The position numbers and the translations under genes are program-made. A stretch of DNA of 64,000 bases from Nocardioides sp. HDW12B (lineage in GTDB: Bacteria; Actinomycetota; Actinomycetes; Propionibacteriales; Nocardioidaceae): contig NZ_CP049867.1 in NCBI RefSeq assembly GCF_011299595.1, positions 1,488,001-1,552,000 of the forward strand, written 5' to 3'. The notes under the pieces are model-generated. The model was not told the origin of the DNA and did not search any database. It saw nothing but the letters and a program-made list of their open reading frames with translations. Of the stretch, positions 9,599 through 17,509 are shown piece by piece (position 1 is the first letter of the stretch; every line of letters starts with the position of its first letter).

Positions 9599-10555
9599 GT
9601 GAGCACCGACCCGCGCGCCGAGGCCCTGCCACCGGTCGTGGCGGTGGTCGGGTCGACGGCGGTCGGGAAGTCGGACCTGGCGCTGGAGCTCGCGCTGCGT
9701 CTGGGTGGGGAGGTCGTCAACACCGACGCGATGCAGCTCTACCGCGGCATGGACATCGGCACCGCCAAGCTGCCGCCGGACGAGCGCCGCGGGGTCCCGC
9801 ACCACCTCCTCGACGTCCTCGGGGTCACCGAGCGGGCCTCGGTCGCGGTCTTCCAGCGCGAGGCGCGCGCGGTGATCGCCGACTGCCGGGCCCGCGGCGT
9901 CGTACCGGTGCTGGTCGGAGGCTCGGCGCTCTACACCCGCGCCGTGCTGGACCGCTTCGAGTTCCCCGGCACCGACCCTGCGGTCCGGGCGCGCTGGGAG
10001 GACGAGCTCGAGCGCGTCGGCGCACCTGCGCTGCACGCGCGGCTGGCGGAGGCCGACCCGGCCGCGGCCCTGGCCGTGCTGCCCACCAACGGACGCCGCG
10101 TCGTGCGCGCGCTGGAGGTCATCGAGGTGACCGGTCGACCGTTCAGCGCCACCCTCCCGCGCAAGGAGTACGTCGACCCGCGCACGGTCCAGCTCGGGGT
10201 GGACGCCGACCGCACGAGCGTCGACGACCGCGTCGGCCGGCGGGTGGAGCGGATGTGGCGCGACGGCCTGCTGGACGAGGTCCGCGACCTGGCCGCGCGG
10301 GGGCTGCGCGAGGGCTCGACGGCCGGACGTGCCATCGGCTACCGCGAGGCGCTCGACCACCTCGACGGGGTGCTGACCGCCGAGGAGGCGCGCGCCGCGA
10401 CGGCGCTGGCCACCCGACGCTTCGCACGCCGTCAGGAGTCCTGGTTCCGCAAGGACGAGCGCGTCACCTGGCTCGCCCACGACGCACCCGACCTGCCCGA
10501 GCGGGCCGTCGCGGCGGTGCGTGACCTCGGACACCACGTCGTCGGCGGTGCGTGA
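9599..10555 (+). CDS. miaA: tRNA dimethylallyltransferase MiaA
   Basis: Transfers the dimethylallyl group from DMAPP to A37 of tRNAs reading UNN codons, making the substrate of MiaB. The protein has 318 aa from GTG at 9599-9601. The P-loop is GSTAVGKS (18-25), followed by NTDAMQLYRGMDIGTAK with the conserved Asp for catalysis, then VGGSALY and the C-terminal RQESWFRKD motif that binds tRNA. Length and motifs are normal. It is separated from miaB by about 2.2 kb of small accessory genes. Confidence 0.95.
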   Translation: MSTDPRAEALPPVVAVVGSTAVGKSDLALELALRLGGEVVNTDAMQLYRGMDIGTAKLPPDERRGVPHHLLDVLGVTERASVAVFQREARAVIADCRARGVVPVLVGGSALYTRAVLDRFEFPGTDPAVRARWEDELERVGAPALHARLAEADPAAALAVLPTNGRRVVRALEVIEVTGRPFSATLPRKEYVDPRTVQLGVDADRTSVDDRVGRRVERMWRDGLLDEVRDLAARGLREGSTAGRAIGYREALDHLDGVLTAEEARAATALATRRFARRQESWFRKDERVTWLAHDAPDLPERAVAAVRDLGHHVVGGA

Positions 10556-10583
10556 GGGGTCCGGTGTGCGGTAGGAAGGACCC

Positions 10584-11078
10584 ATGTCTTCGACCTACAC
10601 CGTGGAACGTTCCCGCGTCGTCGACGCGCCCGCCGACCGCGTCTACCAGCTCGTGGCGGACTTCGAGCAGTGGACCCGCTGGTCGCCGTGGGAGGACGTC
10701 GACCCGCAGATGGAGCGTCGCTACAGCGGCGCCGACTCCGGCGTCGGGGCCGTCTACAGCTGGGCCGGCAACCGCAAGGCCGGCTCGGGACGCATGGAGA
10801 TCAGCCGCGCCGACGAGCCCCGCCTCGTCGAGATCGCGCTCGAGTTCGAGAAGCCGTTCAAGTCGAGCAACCTCACCGTCTTCACCATCGACCCCTTGGA
10901 GCCGGCCGCCGGCGCCGACGAGGGCCGCTCGAAGGTGACCTGGCGCATGACCGGCCCCCGCCCCCTGCTGCTCAAGCTGCTGAGCCCGGTCATGAACATG
11001 GAGAAGATCGTCGGCACCGACTTCGAGAAGGGCCTCGCCCGGCTCGCCGAGGTCGCCCGCCCCAAGCCCGCCGGCTGA
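10584..11078 (+). CDS. SRPBCC family protein (polyketide cyclase/START-like)
   Basis: Cytoplasmic protein of 164 aa with a START/Bet v1-like fold. The N-terminal strand MSSTYTVERSRVVDAPADRVYQLVADFEQW, the WSPWEDVDP loop, the central GMEI-like strand and the long C-terminal helix (MEKIVGTDFEKGLARLAEVA) are all visible. The family binds hydrophobic ligands or lipids in a central cavity; no catalytic residue can be pointed out. The start ATG follows a GGAAGGA ribosome site. It is 28 nt downstream of miaA and 43 nt upstream of dapF. Confidence 0.8.
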   Translation: MSSTYTVERSRVVDAPADRVYQLVADFEQWTRWSPWEDVDPQMERRYSGADSGVGAVYSWAGNRKAGSGRMEISRADEPRLVEIALEFEKPFKSSNLTVFTIDPLEPAAGADEGRSKVTWRMTGPRPLLLKLLSPVMNMEKIVGTDFEKGLARLAEVARPKPAG

Positions 11079-11121
11079 CCACCACCCTGCCGTCGAGCAC
11101 CCACCGGCCTACCCTGGGGAC

Positions 11122-11958
11122 GTGACCGACGCGATCCGCTTCCTCAAGGGACACGGGACCGAGAACGACTTCGTCCTCCTCCCCGACCCCGACGGCGTCC
11201 TCGGACAGCCGACGCCGGAGCTGGTGCGCGCGCTGTGCGACCGCCGCGCCGGGCTGGGCGCCGACGGCGTCATGCGGGTCGTGCGCACGGCGGCCACGGA
11301 CGACCCCGCCGCCGTCGCCGCTCGTGGGCAGGCGGAGTGGTTCATGGACTACCACAACGCCGACGGCTCGACCTCGGAGATGTGCGGCAACGGCGTCCGG
11401 GTCTTCGCCGAGCACCTGCGCCGCGAGGGCGCCGTCGACGCCACCGCGCCTCTGCCGATCGCCACCCGCGGGGGCGTGCGGACCCTGACCTGGACCGAGG
11501 GGCGTTTCACCGTCGACATGGGCACGCCCGAGGTCACCGACGCGCCCACCTGGGTGACGGCCAACGGCGGCCGGTGGACCGCGCGGACCATCAGCATGGG
11601 CAACCCGCACGCCGTCGCCCTCGTCGACGACCTGGCCGACGCCGGAGCGCTCACCGAGCAGCCCGGCTACGACGCCGCGGTCTACCCCGACGGCGTCAAC
11701 GCCGAGTTCGTCGTCCGGGTCGGGCCGCACCACGTCGCGATGCGGGTGCACGAGCGCGGCTCGGGGGAGACCCGCTCCTGCGGCACCGGCGCCTGCGCCG
11801 TCATGGTCGCCAGCGCCCTCGCCGACGGGAACGGACCCGGGTCGACGTACGTCGTGGACGTGCCGGGCGGGCGGCTCGAGGTGACCTGGACCGAGGACGG
11901 GCGCACGCTGCTGACCGGTCCTGCGGTGCTCGTCGCGGAAGGTTATTGGTTCGCCTGA
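11122..11958 (+). CDS. dapF: Diaminopimelate epimerase DapF
   Basis: Converts LL- to meso-diaminopimelate for lysine and peptidoglycan synthesis. The protein has 278 aa with two similar lobes. The catalytic base pair is intact: Cys88 in MCGNG and Cys220 in SCGTGA. The substrate contacts GTENDF near the N-terminus and ERGSGET before Cys220 are also present. The GTG start at 11122 is close to the preceding SRPBCC gene. hflX follows after 43 nt. Confidence 0.95.
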   Translation: MTDAIRFLKGHGTENDFVLLPDPDGVLGQPTPELVRALCDRRAGLGADGVMRVVRTAATDDPAAVAARGQAEWFMDYHNADGSTSEMCGNGVRVFAEHLRREGAVDATAPLPIATRGGVRTLTWTEGRFTVDMGTPEVTDAPTWVTANGGRWTARTISMGNPHAVALVDDLADAGALTEQPGYDAAVYPDGVNAEFVVRVGPHHVAMRVHERGSGETRSCGTGACAVMVASALADGNGPGSTYVVDVPGGRLEVTWTEDGRTLLTGPAVLVAEGYWFA

Positions 11959-12001
11959 CGTTGTGCCTCGTGCGACCCTGGGTCGCAGACACAGGAGGCA
12001 C

Positions 12002-13588
12002 ATGACCACGCGCAAGAACCTCGCCCTCGACGGCACCCGTGACGACGTCGAGACCGACTCCGTCGTGACCGGCGACGGGTCGGTGGAGCTCGACGACACC
12101 TGGACCCCCGACGACGACGCGCTCGACGCCGACCACGCCGACGACGACGACGCCGACGACCTCGACGACGTGGACGGCGCGGACGACTCGCTGGACTCCG
12201 ACGAGTGGGGAGACGACCCGGAGGAGACCGACGGCGACTGGGACCTCGAGGCCCGCTACGCGCTCAAGCGCGTCGGCGGCCTGCGGACCGAGCTCGAGGA
12301 CATCACCGAGGTCGAGTACCGCCAGCTCCGGCTCGAGCGCGTCGTGCTCGTCGGGGTCTGGACCGAGGGCACCAACACCGACGCGGAGAACTCGCTGGCC
12401 GAGCTCGCGGCGCTGGCCGAGACGGCCGGCTCGGAGGTGCTGGAGGCGATCTACCAGCGCCGGCAGAAGCCGGACCCGGCGACGTACATCGGGCGCGGCA
12501 AGGTCGAGGCGCTCGCCGAGATCGTGCAGCACACCGGCGCGGACACCGTCATCCTCGACGGCGAGCTCGCGCCCAGCCAGCTGCGCAACCTCGAGGACAA
12601 GGTCAAGGTCAAGGTCGTCGACCGGACCGCGCTGATCCTCGACATCTTCGCCCAGCACGCCAAGTCCCGCGAGGGCCAGGCCCAGGTCGAGCTGGCTCAG
12701 CTCAACTACATGAAGCAGCGCCTGCGCGGCTGGGGCGGCAACCTCTCGCGCCAGGCCGGTGGCCGCGTCGCCGGCGGTGCGGGCATCGGCGGTCGTGGCC
12801 CCGGTGAGACCAAGATCGAGACCGACCGTCGTCGCATCAACACCAAGATCGCGAAGCTGCGCGCCGAGCTGCGTCACATGCGCACGACCCGCGACACCAA
12901 GCGGTCCGAGCGCAAGCGCCACGCCATCCCGGCGGTGGCGATCGCCGGCTACACCAACGCCGGCAAGTCGTCGTTGCTCAACCGGCTCACCGACGCCGGG
13001 GTGCTGGTCGAGGACGCGCTGTTCGCGACGCTGGACCCCACGACACGGCGTACGACGACGCGCGACGGCCGGGTCTACACGCTCTCCGACACCGTCGGGT
13101 TCGTGCGCCACCTGCCCCACCAGCTCGTCGAGGCGTTCCGCTCGACGTTGGAGGAGGTCGCCGACGCCGACCTGATCGTGCACGTCGTCGACGGCTCGCA
13201 CGTCGACCCCGAGGGTCAGCTCGCAGCCGTGCGCGAGGTCTTCGCCGAGATCGGTGCCAGCCAGGTCCCCGAGCTGGTCGTCATCAACAAGGCCGACGCC
13301 GCCGACCCGCTGGTCGTCGCCCGGGTGCTGGCCGCCGAGCCGCACTCCGTGGTCGTGTCGGCGCGCACGGGGGAGGGGATCGCCGAGGCGCTGGCCGCGA
13401 TCGAGACCGACCTGCCGCGACCGGGCGTCGAGTTCGAGGCGCTGCTGCCCTACGAGCGGGGCGACCTGCTCAACCGGATCCACACCAGCGGCGAGGTCGC
13501 GACGGTGGAGCACACCGGCGAGGGCACGGTCGTCACCGGGCGGGTCAACGAGGACCTGGCCGGGGAGCTGCAGCCCTACCTGGTCTGA
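12002..13588 (+). CDS. hflX: GTPase HflX
   Basis: Ribosome-associated GTPase of 528 aa that splits or rescues stalled ribosomes under stress. An N-terminal extension of about 80 residues is very rich in Asp/Glu (DADHADDDDADDLDD), followed by the HflX subdomain (VGVWTEGTN..., KVKVVDRTALILDIFAQHAKS, RRGWGGNLSRQAGG, GPGETKIETDRR). The GTPase domain has GYTNAGKSS (316-324), DTVGFVRHLPHQL and NKAD. The ATG at 12002 has AGGAGG nearby. The acidic extension is longer than in E. coli HflX, but such extensions are common in actinobacteria. Confidence 0.94.
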   Translation: MTTRKNLALDGTRDDVETDSVVTGDGSVELDDTWTPDDDALDADHADDDDADDLDDVDGADDSLDSDEWGDDPEETDGDWDLEARYALKRVGGLRTELEDITEVEYRQLRLERVVLVGVWTEGTNTDAENSLAELAALAETAGSEVLEAIYQRRQKPDPATYIGRGKVEALAEIVQHTGADTVILDGELAPSQLRNLEDKVKVKVVDRTALILDIFAQHAKSREGQAQVELAQLNYMKQRLRGWGGNLSRQAGGRVAGGAGIGGRGPGETKIETDRRRINTKIAKLRAELRHMRTTRDTKRSERKRHAIPAVAIAGYTNAGKSSLLNRLTDAGVLVEDALFATLDPTTRRTTTRDGRVYTLSDTVGFVRHLPHQLVEAFRSTLEEVADADLIVHVVDGSHVDPEGQLAAVREVFAEIGASQVPELVVINKADAADPLVVARVLAAEPHSVVVSARTGEGIAEALAAIETDLPRPGVEFEALLPYERGDLLNRIHTSGEVATVEHTGEGTVVTGRVNEDLAGELQPYLV

Positions 13589-13604
13589 GCGCCGCGCGGC
13601 TGCG

Positions 13605-13769
13605 TCAGAGAGAGCGGGCGGCGGCCACGCGGGCGGCCTCCGCGGCTCGCTGCGCCCGGCGGGACAGCCGGCGCTCGCGCGAGAGCCGGCCGCCGCGGCG
13701 AGCGTCGTGCGCCTCGGCCCGACGACGGGTCAGGTAGGCCTGGAGGGTGAGGTCGCTGCCGGGTTCCAT
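13605..13769 (-). CDS. Small Arg-rich hypothetical protein
   Basis: Predicted 54-aa basic protein (MEPGSDLTLQAYLTRRRAEA...) rich in Arg and Ala, probably helical. The ATG at 13767-13769 is preceded by an AGGAGAG ribosome site, which supports expression. It converges with hflX, leaving 16 nt between the stops, and sits downstream of the DUF4097 gene on the same strand. No family is recognised. Confidence 0.5.
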   Translation of the reverse strand: MEPGSDLTLQAYLTRRRAEAHDARRGGRLSRERRLSRRAQRAAEAARVAAARSL

Positions 13770-13867
13770 GGGTCTCTCCTGTCGGTGGGGCCGGACGCGG
13801 GCCCGGGCGTTGGACCGGACGGGGGCCCGGGCATGGACTGGACCGGCCGTACGGCCAGTTCGGGGTG

Positions 13868-14692
13868 TCAGACGTGGGTGAGGACGACGTCGCCGCTCAT
13901 GGTGCGGGCGAGCACCTCGAGGTGCGGGTCGCCCTCGGCGGGGGCGCCGACGCTCTCGAGGTCGGAGCGGACCCGGCCCGTCATCGAGGTGATGTCGGTC
14001 CACACGGGCAGGCCACGGGGGACCGCGACGCGCACGTCGCCCGAGCCGCCCTTGGCCGACAGCCGACCGGCGCGCGCGTGGCGGACGGTGAGGTCGCCGC
14101 TCCCGGTGGTCAGCGTGACGGCGCCGGAGGTCTCACCGAGCTCGAGGTCGCCGGAGCCGGTGCGCACGACGGTCTTCGACCCGGCCGTGCCGACGGTGAC
14201 GTCGCCGGAGCCGGACATGACGTTGAGCGTCCCGCCGACCTCACGGACGGCGACGGAGCCCGACCCGCTGCGCACGGCGAGGTCCTCGCCGACCCGGCCG
14301 ACGCGGCTGGTGCCGGAGCCGGTCTCGACCGACGCCGAGCCGCTGACCTCGTCGAGGGTGACGTCGCCCGAGCCGGAGCGGACCCGGGCCTCGCCGACGG
14401 GTCCCTCGGACGTGACCTGGGCGCTGCCGACGCGGAGGTCCAGGCGGCTGCCCGTGGGCAGCATGACGTCGACGTCGAGCGACTGGTCGCCGGAGAAGAA
14501 GCCGAGGCGGGTGCGGGGGACCCGCACCGCGACGACATCGCCCTCGTGCCGGACCTCGACCTCCTCGGCGTGCCGGCCGCTGACCGTGACCGTGGTCTCG
14601 GTGACGTCACCGGCGTGCACGGCCACCCGGCCGCTGCCGTTCTCGACGTCCAGGGTGACCGGGGCCGGCGTGGTGAATCGGTGCTGCGTCAT
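13868..14692 (-). CDS. DUF4097 beta-strand repeat protein
   Basis: Protein of 274 aa made of repeated SGSGDV-type turns (VRSGSGDVTLDEVSG, VETGSGTSRVG, VRSGSGSVAV, VMSGSGDVTV, VRTGSGDLEL, LTTGSGDLTV). These form a right-handed beta-helix or adhesin-like stack (DUF4097, LiaX/LiaG-like). No signal peptide is visible, so it is probably cytoplasmic. The ATG at 14690-14692 follows AGGAGGAG, and the gene starts 38 nt after the ribbon-helix-helix gene, so the two are an operon. Function is unknown; distant LiaX relatives in Firmicutes act in antimicrobial-peptide responses. Confidence 0.8.
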   Translation of the reverse strand: MTQHRFTTPAPVTLDVENGSGRVAVHAGDVTETTVTVSGRHAEEVEVRHEGDVVAVRVPRTRLGFFSGDQSLDVDVMLPTGSRLDLRVGSAQVTSEGPVGEARVRSGSGDVTLDEVSGSASVETGSGTSRVGRVGEDLAVRSGSGSVAVREVGGTLNVMSGSGDVTVGTAGSKTVVRTGSGDLELGETSGAVTLTTGSGDLTVRHARAGRLSAKGGSGDVRVAVPRGLPVWTDITSMTGRVRSDLESVGAPAEGDPHLEVLARTMSGDVVLTHV

Positions 14693-14730
14693 GTCGCTCC
14701 TCCTCGGGAGTGGGGTTGCTCGGGGGCGGG

Positions 14731-15282
14731 TCAGACCCACCCGGTCATGCGGCGGGCGTTGCGACCGCCGCGGTGGAAGGGGAAGCCCTCACCGAAGGGG
14801 ATGCTCGAGAGGTCGACGTCGATGCGGACCGCGTCGGTCCGGGTGGCGTCGCGGACGGCCCCGACGAGCCAGGTGTTCAGCGACTGGCCGGCCTGCTCCG
14901 CAGCCTCCTCGGCGCGCGCCTTGAGCGACTCCGGGATGCGCAGGGTGAGCCGGACGACGCCGTCGTCGACGTCGGGCGTCGGGGCGGTCGGGGGCGCGGG
15001 GGGAGCCGGAGGTGCCGGCATGGCCGGGACGGCCGGGTGGACGACGAAGTCGAGCTCGCGTCCGTCGAGCCGGACGTCGACACCGGCTGACGGCACGGTC
15101 TCCGGCAGGGCAGCGGTGATCTCCGCCGCCGCCTGGCTGACGGCCTCCATGAGGGCGAGGCGGGCGGAGGGGTCGAGCGCGTAGGTCAGCCGCTCGACGG
15201 CGGTGCGGACCTCCTCACCGGCTCCCTCGGCGGCGATCAGCAGGTCGCGGCGGAGGCCTTCGACGTACGGCGTGATGTCCAT
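14731..15282 (-). CDS. Ribbon-helix-helix (HicB-like C-terminus) DNA-binding protein
   Basis: Protein of 183 aa from ATG at 15280-15282 (another ATG lies three codons upstream). The first 90 residues form a helical domain (MDITPYVEGLRRDLLIAAEG) and a Pro/Ala/Thr linker follows. Residues 107-150 (VVRLTLRIPESLKARAEEAA, then AGQSLNTWLVGAVRDA) are a CopG/Arc-type ribbon-helix-helix motif as found at the end of HicB antitoxins. No HicA toxin is adjacent; the partner gene is the DUF4097 protein. An autoregulatory role is inferred from the compound palindrome immediately upstream (15293-15334). Confidence 0.75.
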   Translation of the reverse strand: MDITPYVEGLRRDLLIAAEGAGEEVRTAVERLTYALDPSARLALMEAVSQAAAEITAALPETVPSAGVDVRLDGRELDFVVHPAVPAMPAPPAPPAPPTAPTPDVDDGVVRLTLRIPESLKARAEEAAEQAGQSLNTWLVGAVRDATRTDAVRIDVDLSSIPFGEGFPFHRGGRNARRMTGWV

Positions 15283-15292
15283 GTGCACCATT

Positions 15293-15334
15293 ATGACACC
15301 ACCATGACGTCATGACAAGCACGTCTGGTGTCAT
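15293..15334. promoter_or_regulatory. Compound palindromic operator upstream of the RHH gene
   Basis: A perfect 12-bp palindrome CATGACGTCATG lies at 15303-15314. It is enclosed by an 8-bp inverted repeat, ATGACACC at 15293-15300 and GGTGTCAT at 15327-15334. The site is immediately upstream of the ribbon-helix-helix start, where an RHH repressor would bind its repeated ATGAC half-sites. Autoregulation is inferred. Confidence 0.6.
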
Positions 15335-15465
15335 CGTGCGTCACGACGTCCGGTGAGGGACAGCAGAACCCGTTTCGGACGCCACGGCGGGGCTCGACCC
15401 CGGGGTTCTGAACAGGGGCGCGCCCGGCGGTCCCGGGCGTCGCCGGGCCCCGTTAGGGTGCAGCG

Positions 15466-17469
15466 GTGCCAACGCAGGAGTCGAGCCCGGAGCCCGGTCA
15501 GCAGCGCAGCACGGACCCGACGGTCCGCGAGGTGCTGGCCGCCGCGGTCGCGTCGCTCGGGGGCAGGGAGCGACCCGGCCAGGTGGAGATGGCCGAGGCG
15601 GTCGCCGGCGCCATGGAGGACCGCACCCACCTGCTGGTGCAGGCCGGCACCGGCACCGGCAAGTCCCTCGGCTACCTGGTGCCCGCGCTGCTGCACGAGG
15701 ACCGGGTGGTGGTCGCGACGGCGACGCTGGCGCTGCAGCACCAGCTCGTCGAGCGTGACCTCCCGGCGCTGATCCAGGCCTCCCAGGACGTGCTGGCGCG
15801 GACCCCGGCGTACGCCGTGCTCAAGGGGCGCTCGAACTACGCCTGCCTGCACCGCATCCGTGAGGGCGTGCCCGACGACCAGGGGGCGCTGGTCGAGCTG
15901 CCGACGGGCTCGCTGGGCTCCGAGGTGCTGGAGCTGCGGTCCTGGGCCGAGGAGGAGGCGGAGCGCCGTGGGGCGGGCGACCGCGACGGCGCGCCCCGCC
16001 ACACCGACCGGGCCTGGCGCCAGGTGTCGGTCTCGGCGCGCGAGTGCCTGGGCGCGGCACGCTGCCCGTTCGGCGCCGAGTGCTTCGCCGAGCTCGCCCG
16101 CGAGGAGGCGTCCCGGGCCGACGTGGTGGTCACCAACCACTCCATGCTCGCCATCGACGCCATCGAGGGCGTGCCGATGATCCCGGAGTACGACGTCGTG
16201 GTGGTCGACGAGGCGCACGAGCTCACCGCCCGCGTGACGCAGGCCTCCACCCAGGAGCTGACGCCCACGCAGGTCGAACGCGCGACCCGACGCGCGGAGC
16301 GGCACGTCAGCGGCATCGAGGCCGACGACCTCGGGGACGCCGCGGAGTCCCTCCGCGACGCGATCGCCGGCTGCGCGCCGGGGCGCGTCGACTCCATGCC
16401 CGAGGAGCTGGCCGTCGCCCTGGCCCAGGTGCGCGACGCCGCGCGCGCCCTGGTGTCCGGCTTCGGCAAGGAGACCGGGGACGACGCCGGCGCCACCCAG
16501 GCCAAGGCCTGGGTCCAGGAGGTCTTCGCCACCGCGGAGCGGATGGCGGCCCAGCTGTCGACCGACGTGGTGTGGACGAGCGACCGGGAGCCGGCGCGCG
16601 GCGGCCCGGGCCTGTCCGTGGCGCCGCTGCAGGTCTGGGGCCAGCTGCGCGACCGGCTGCTGGCCAGCAAGACCGTGGTGTTCACGAGCGCAACCCTCAA
16701 GCTCGGCGGCGACTTCGACACGCTGGCCGGCACCCTCGGCCTGGTGGCCGCCGAGCGCGTGGCGGTGGGCGAGGAGCCCGGGGACGACGACGCGGCGCAG
16801 CCGTGGCGCGGCATCGACGTCGGCTCGCCGTTCGACTACGCCAAGCAGGGGATCCTGTACGTCGCCTCGCACCTGCCTCGCCCGGGTCGTGACGGCCTCG
16901 GCCCGGCCCAGATCGACGAGATCGTCGACCTGGTCGACGCCGCGGACGGTCGCACCCTGGGGCTGTTCTCGAGCCGGCGGGCCGCCACCGTCGCCGCGGA
17001 GGCGCTGCGCGAGCGACTGCCGCACCTGACGATCCTGGCCCAGGGAGAGGCGCAGCTGCCCGAGCTCACCAAGCAGTTCGTCGCCGACCCGCACACGTGC
17101 CTCTTCGGCACCGTGAGCCTCTGGCAGGGCGTCGACCTGCCGGGCGACACCTGCCAGCTGGTCGTCATCGACCGCATCCCGTTCCCGCGACCCGACGACC
17201 CGTTGATGTCGGCGCGCCAGCGGGCCGCCGACCGGGCCGGTCGCAACGGCTTCATGACGGTCGCCGCGACCCACGCCGCGCTGCTGCTGGCCCAGGGCGC
17301 CGGGCGCCTGATCCGGACCTCCGAGGACCGGGGCGTGGTGGCCGTCCTCGACCCCCGCCTGTCCGGCACGACGTACGCGCGCTTCCTGCAGGCCTCGCTG
17401 CCGCCGCTGTGGCGCACCACCGACCGCACCGTCGTGCTCGGCGCGCTCGCGCGCCTCGCCGCCGGCTGA
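15466..17469 (+). CDS. dinG: ATP-dependent DNA helicase DinG-like (XPD family, 4Fe-4S)
   Basis: Superfamily-2 5'-3' DNA helicase of 667 aa with GTG start. Walker A is GTGTGKS (61-67) and the DEAH box is at 248-251. Four cysteines, Cys127, Cys194, Cys200 and Cys206, have the spacing of the iron-sulfur cluster of DinG/XPD. The C-terminal helicase lobe has the motif VI stretch QGAGRLIRT. It unwinds forked DNA, D-loops and R-loops in related bacteria. No LexA box is seen upstream, unlike E. coli dinG, although lexA lies 2 kb downstream. Confidence 0.92.
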   Translation: MPTQESSPEPGQQRSTDPTVREVLAAAVASLGGRERPGQVEMAEAVAGAMEDRTHLLVQAGTGTGKSLGYLVPALLHEDRVVVATATLALQHQLVERDLPALIQASQDVLARTPAYAVLKGRSNYACLHRIREGVPDDQGALVELPTGSLGSEVLELRSWAEEEAERRGAGDRDGAPRHTDRAWRQVSVSARECLGAARCPFGAECFAELAREEASRADVVVTNHSMLAIDAIEGVPMIPEYDVVVVDEAHELTARVTQASTQELTPTQVERATRRAERHVSGIEADDLGDAAESLRDAIAGCAPGRVDSMPEELAVALAQVRDAARALVSGFGKETGDDAGATQAKAWVQEVFATAERMAAQLSTDVVWTSDREPARGGPGLSVAPLQVWGQLRDRLLASKTVVFTSATLKLGGDFDTLAGTLGLVAAERVAVGEEPGDDDAAQPWRGIDVGSPFDYAKQGILYVASHLPRPGRDGLGPAQIDEIVDLVDAADGRTLGLFSSRRAATVAAEALRERLPHLTILAQGEAQLPELTKQFVADPHTCLFGTVSLWQGVDLPGDTCQLVVIDRIPFPRPDDPLMSARQRAADRAGRNGFMTVAATHAALLLAQGAGRLIRTSEDRGVVAVLDPRLSGTTYARFLQASLPPLWRTTDRTVVLGALARLAAG

Positions 17470-17509
17470 GCCCGCGGCGGGCAGAGCGGGTCCGCAGGGG
17501 GCTGGTCGC

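Noticed and set aside
14731-15291. A HicA/HicB toxin-antitoxin locus
   Set aside because: No small HicA-like gene lies on either side; the RHH gene pairs with DUF4097 instead.
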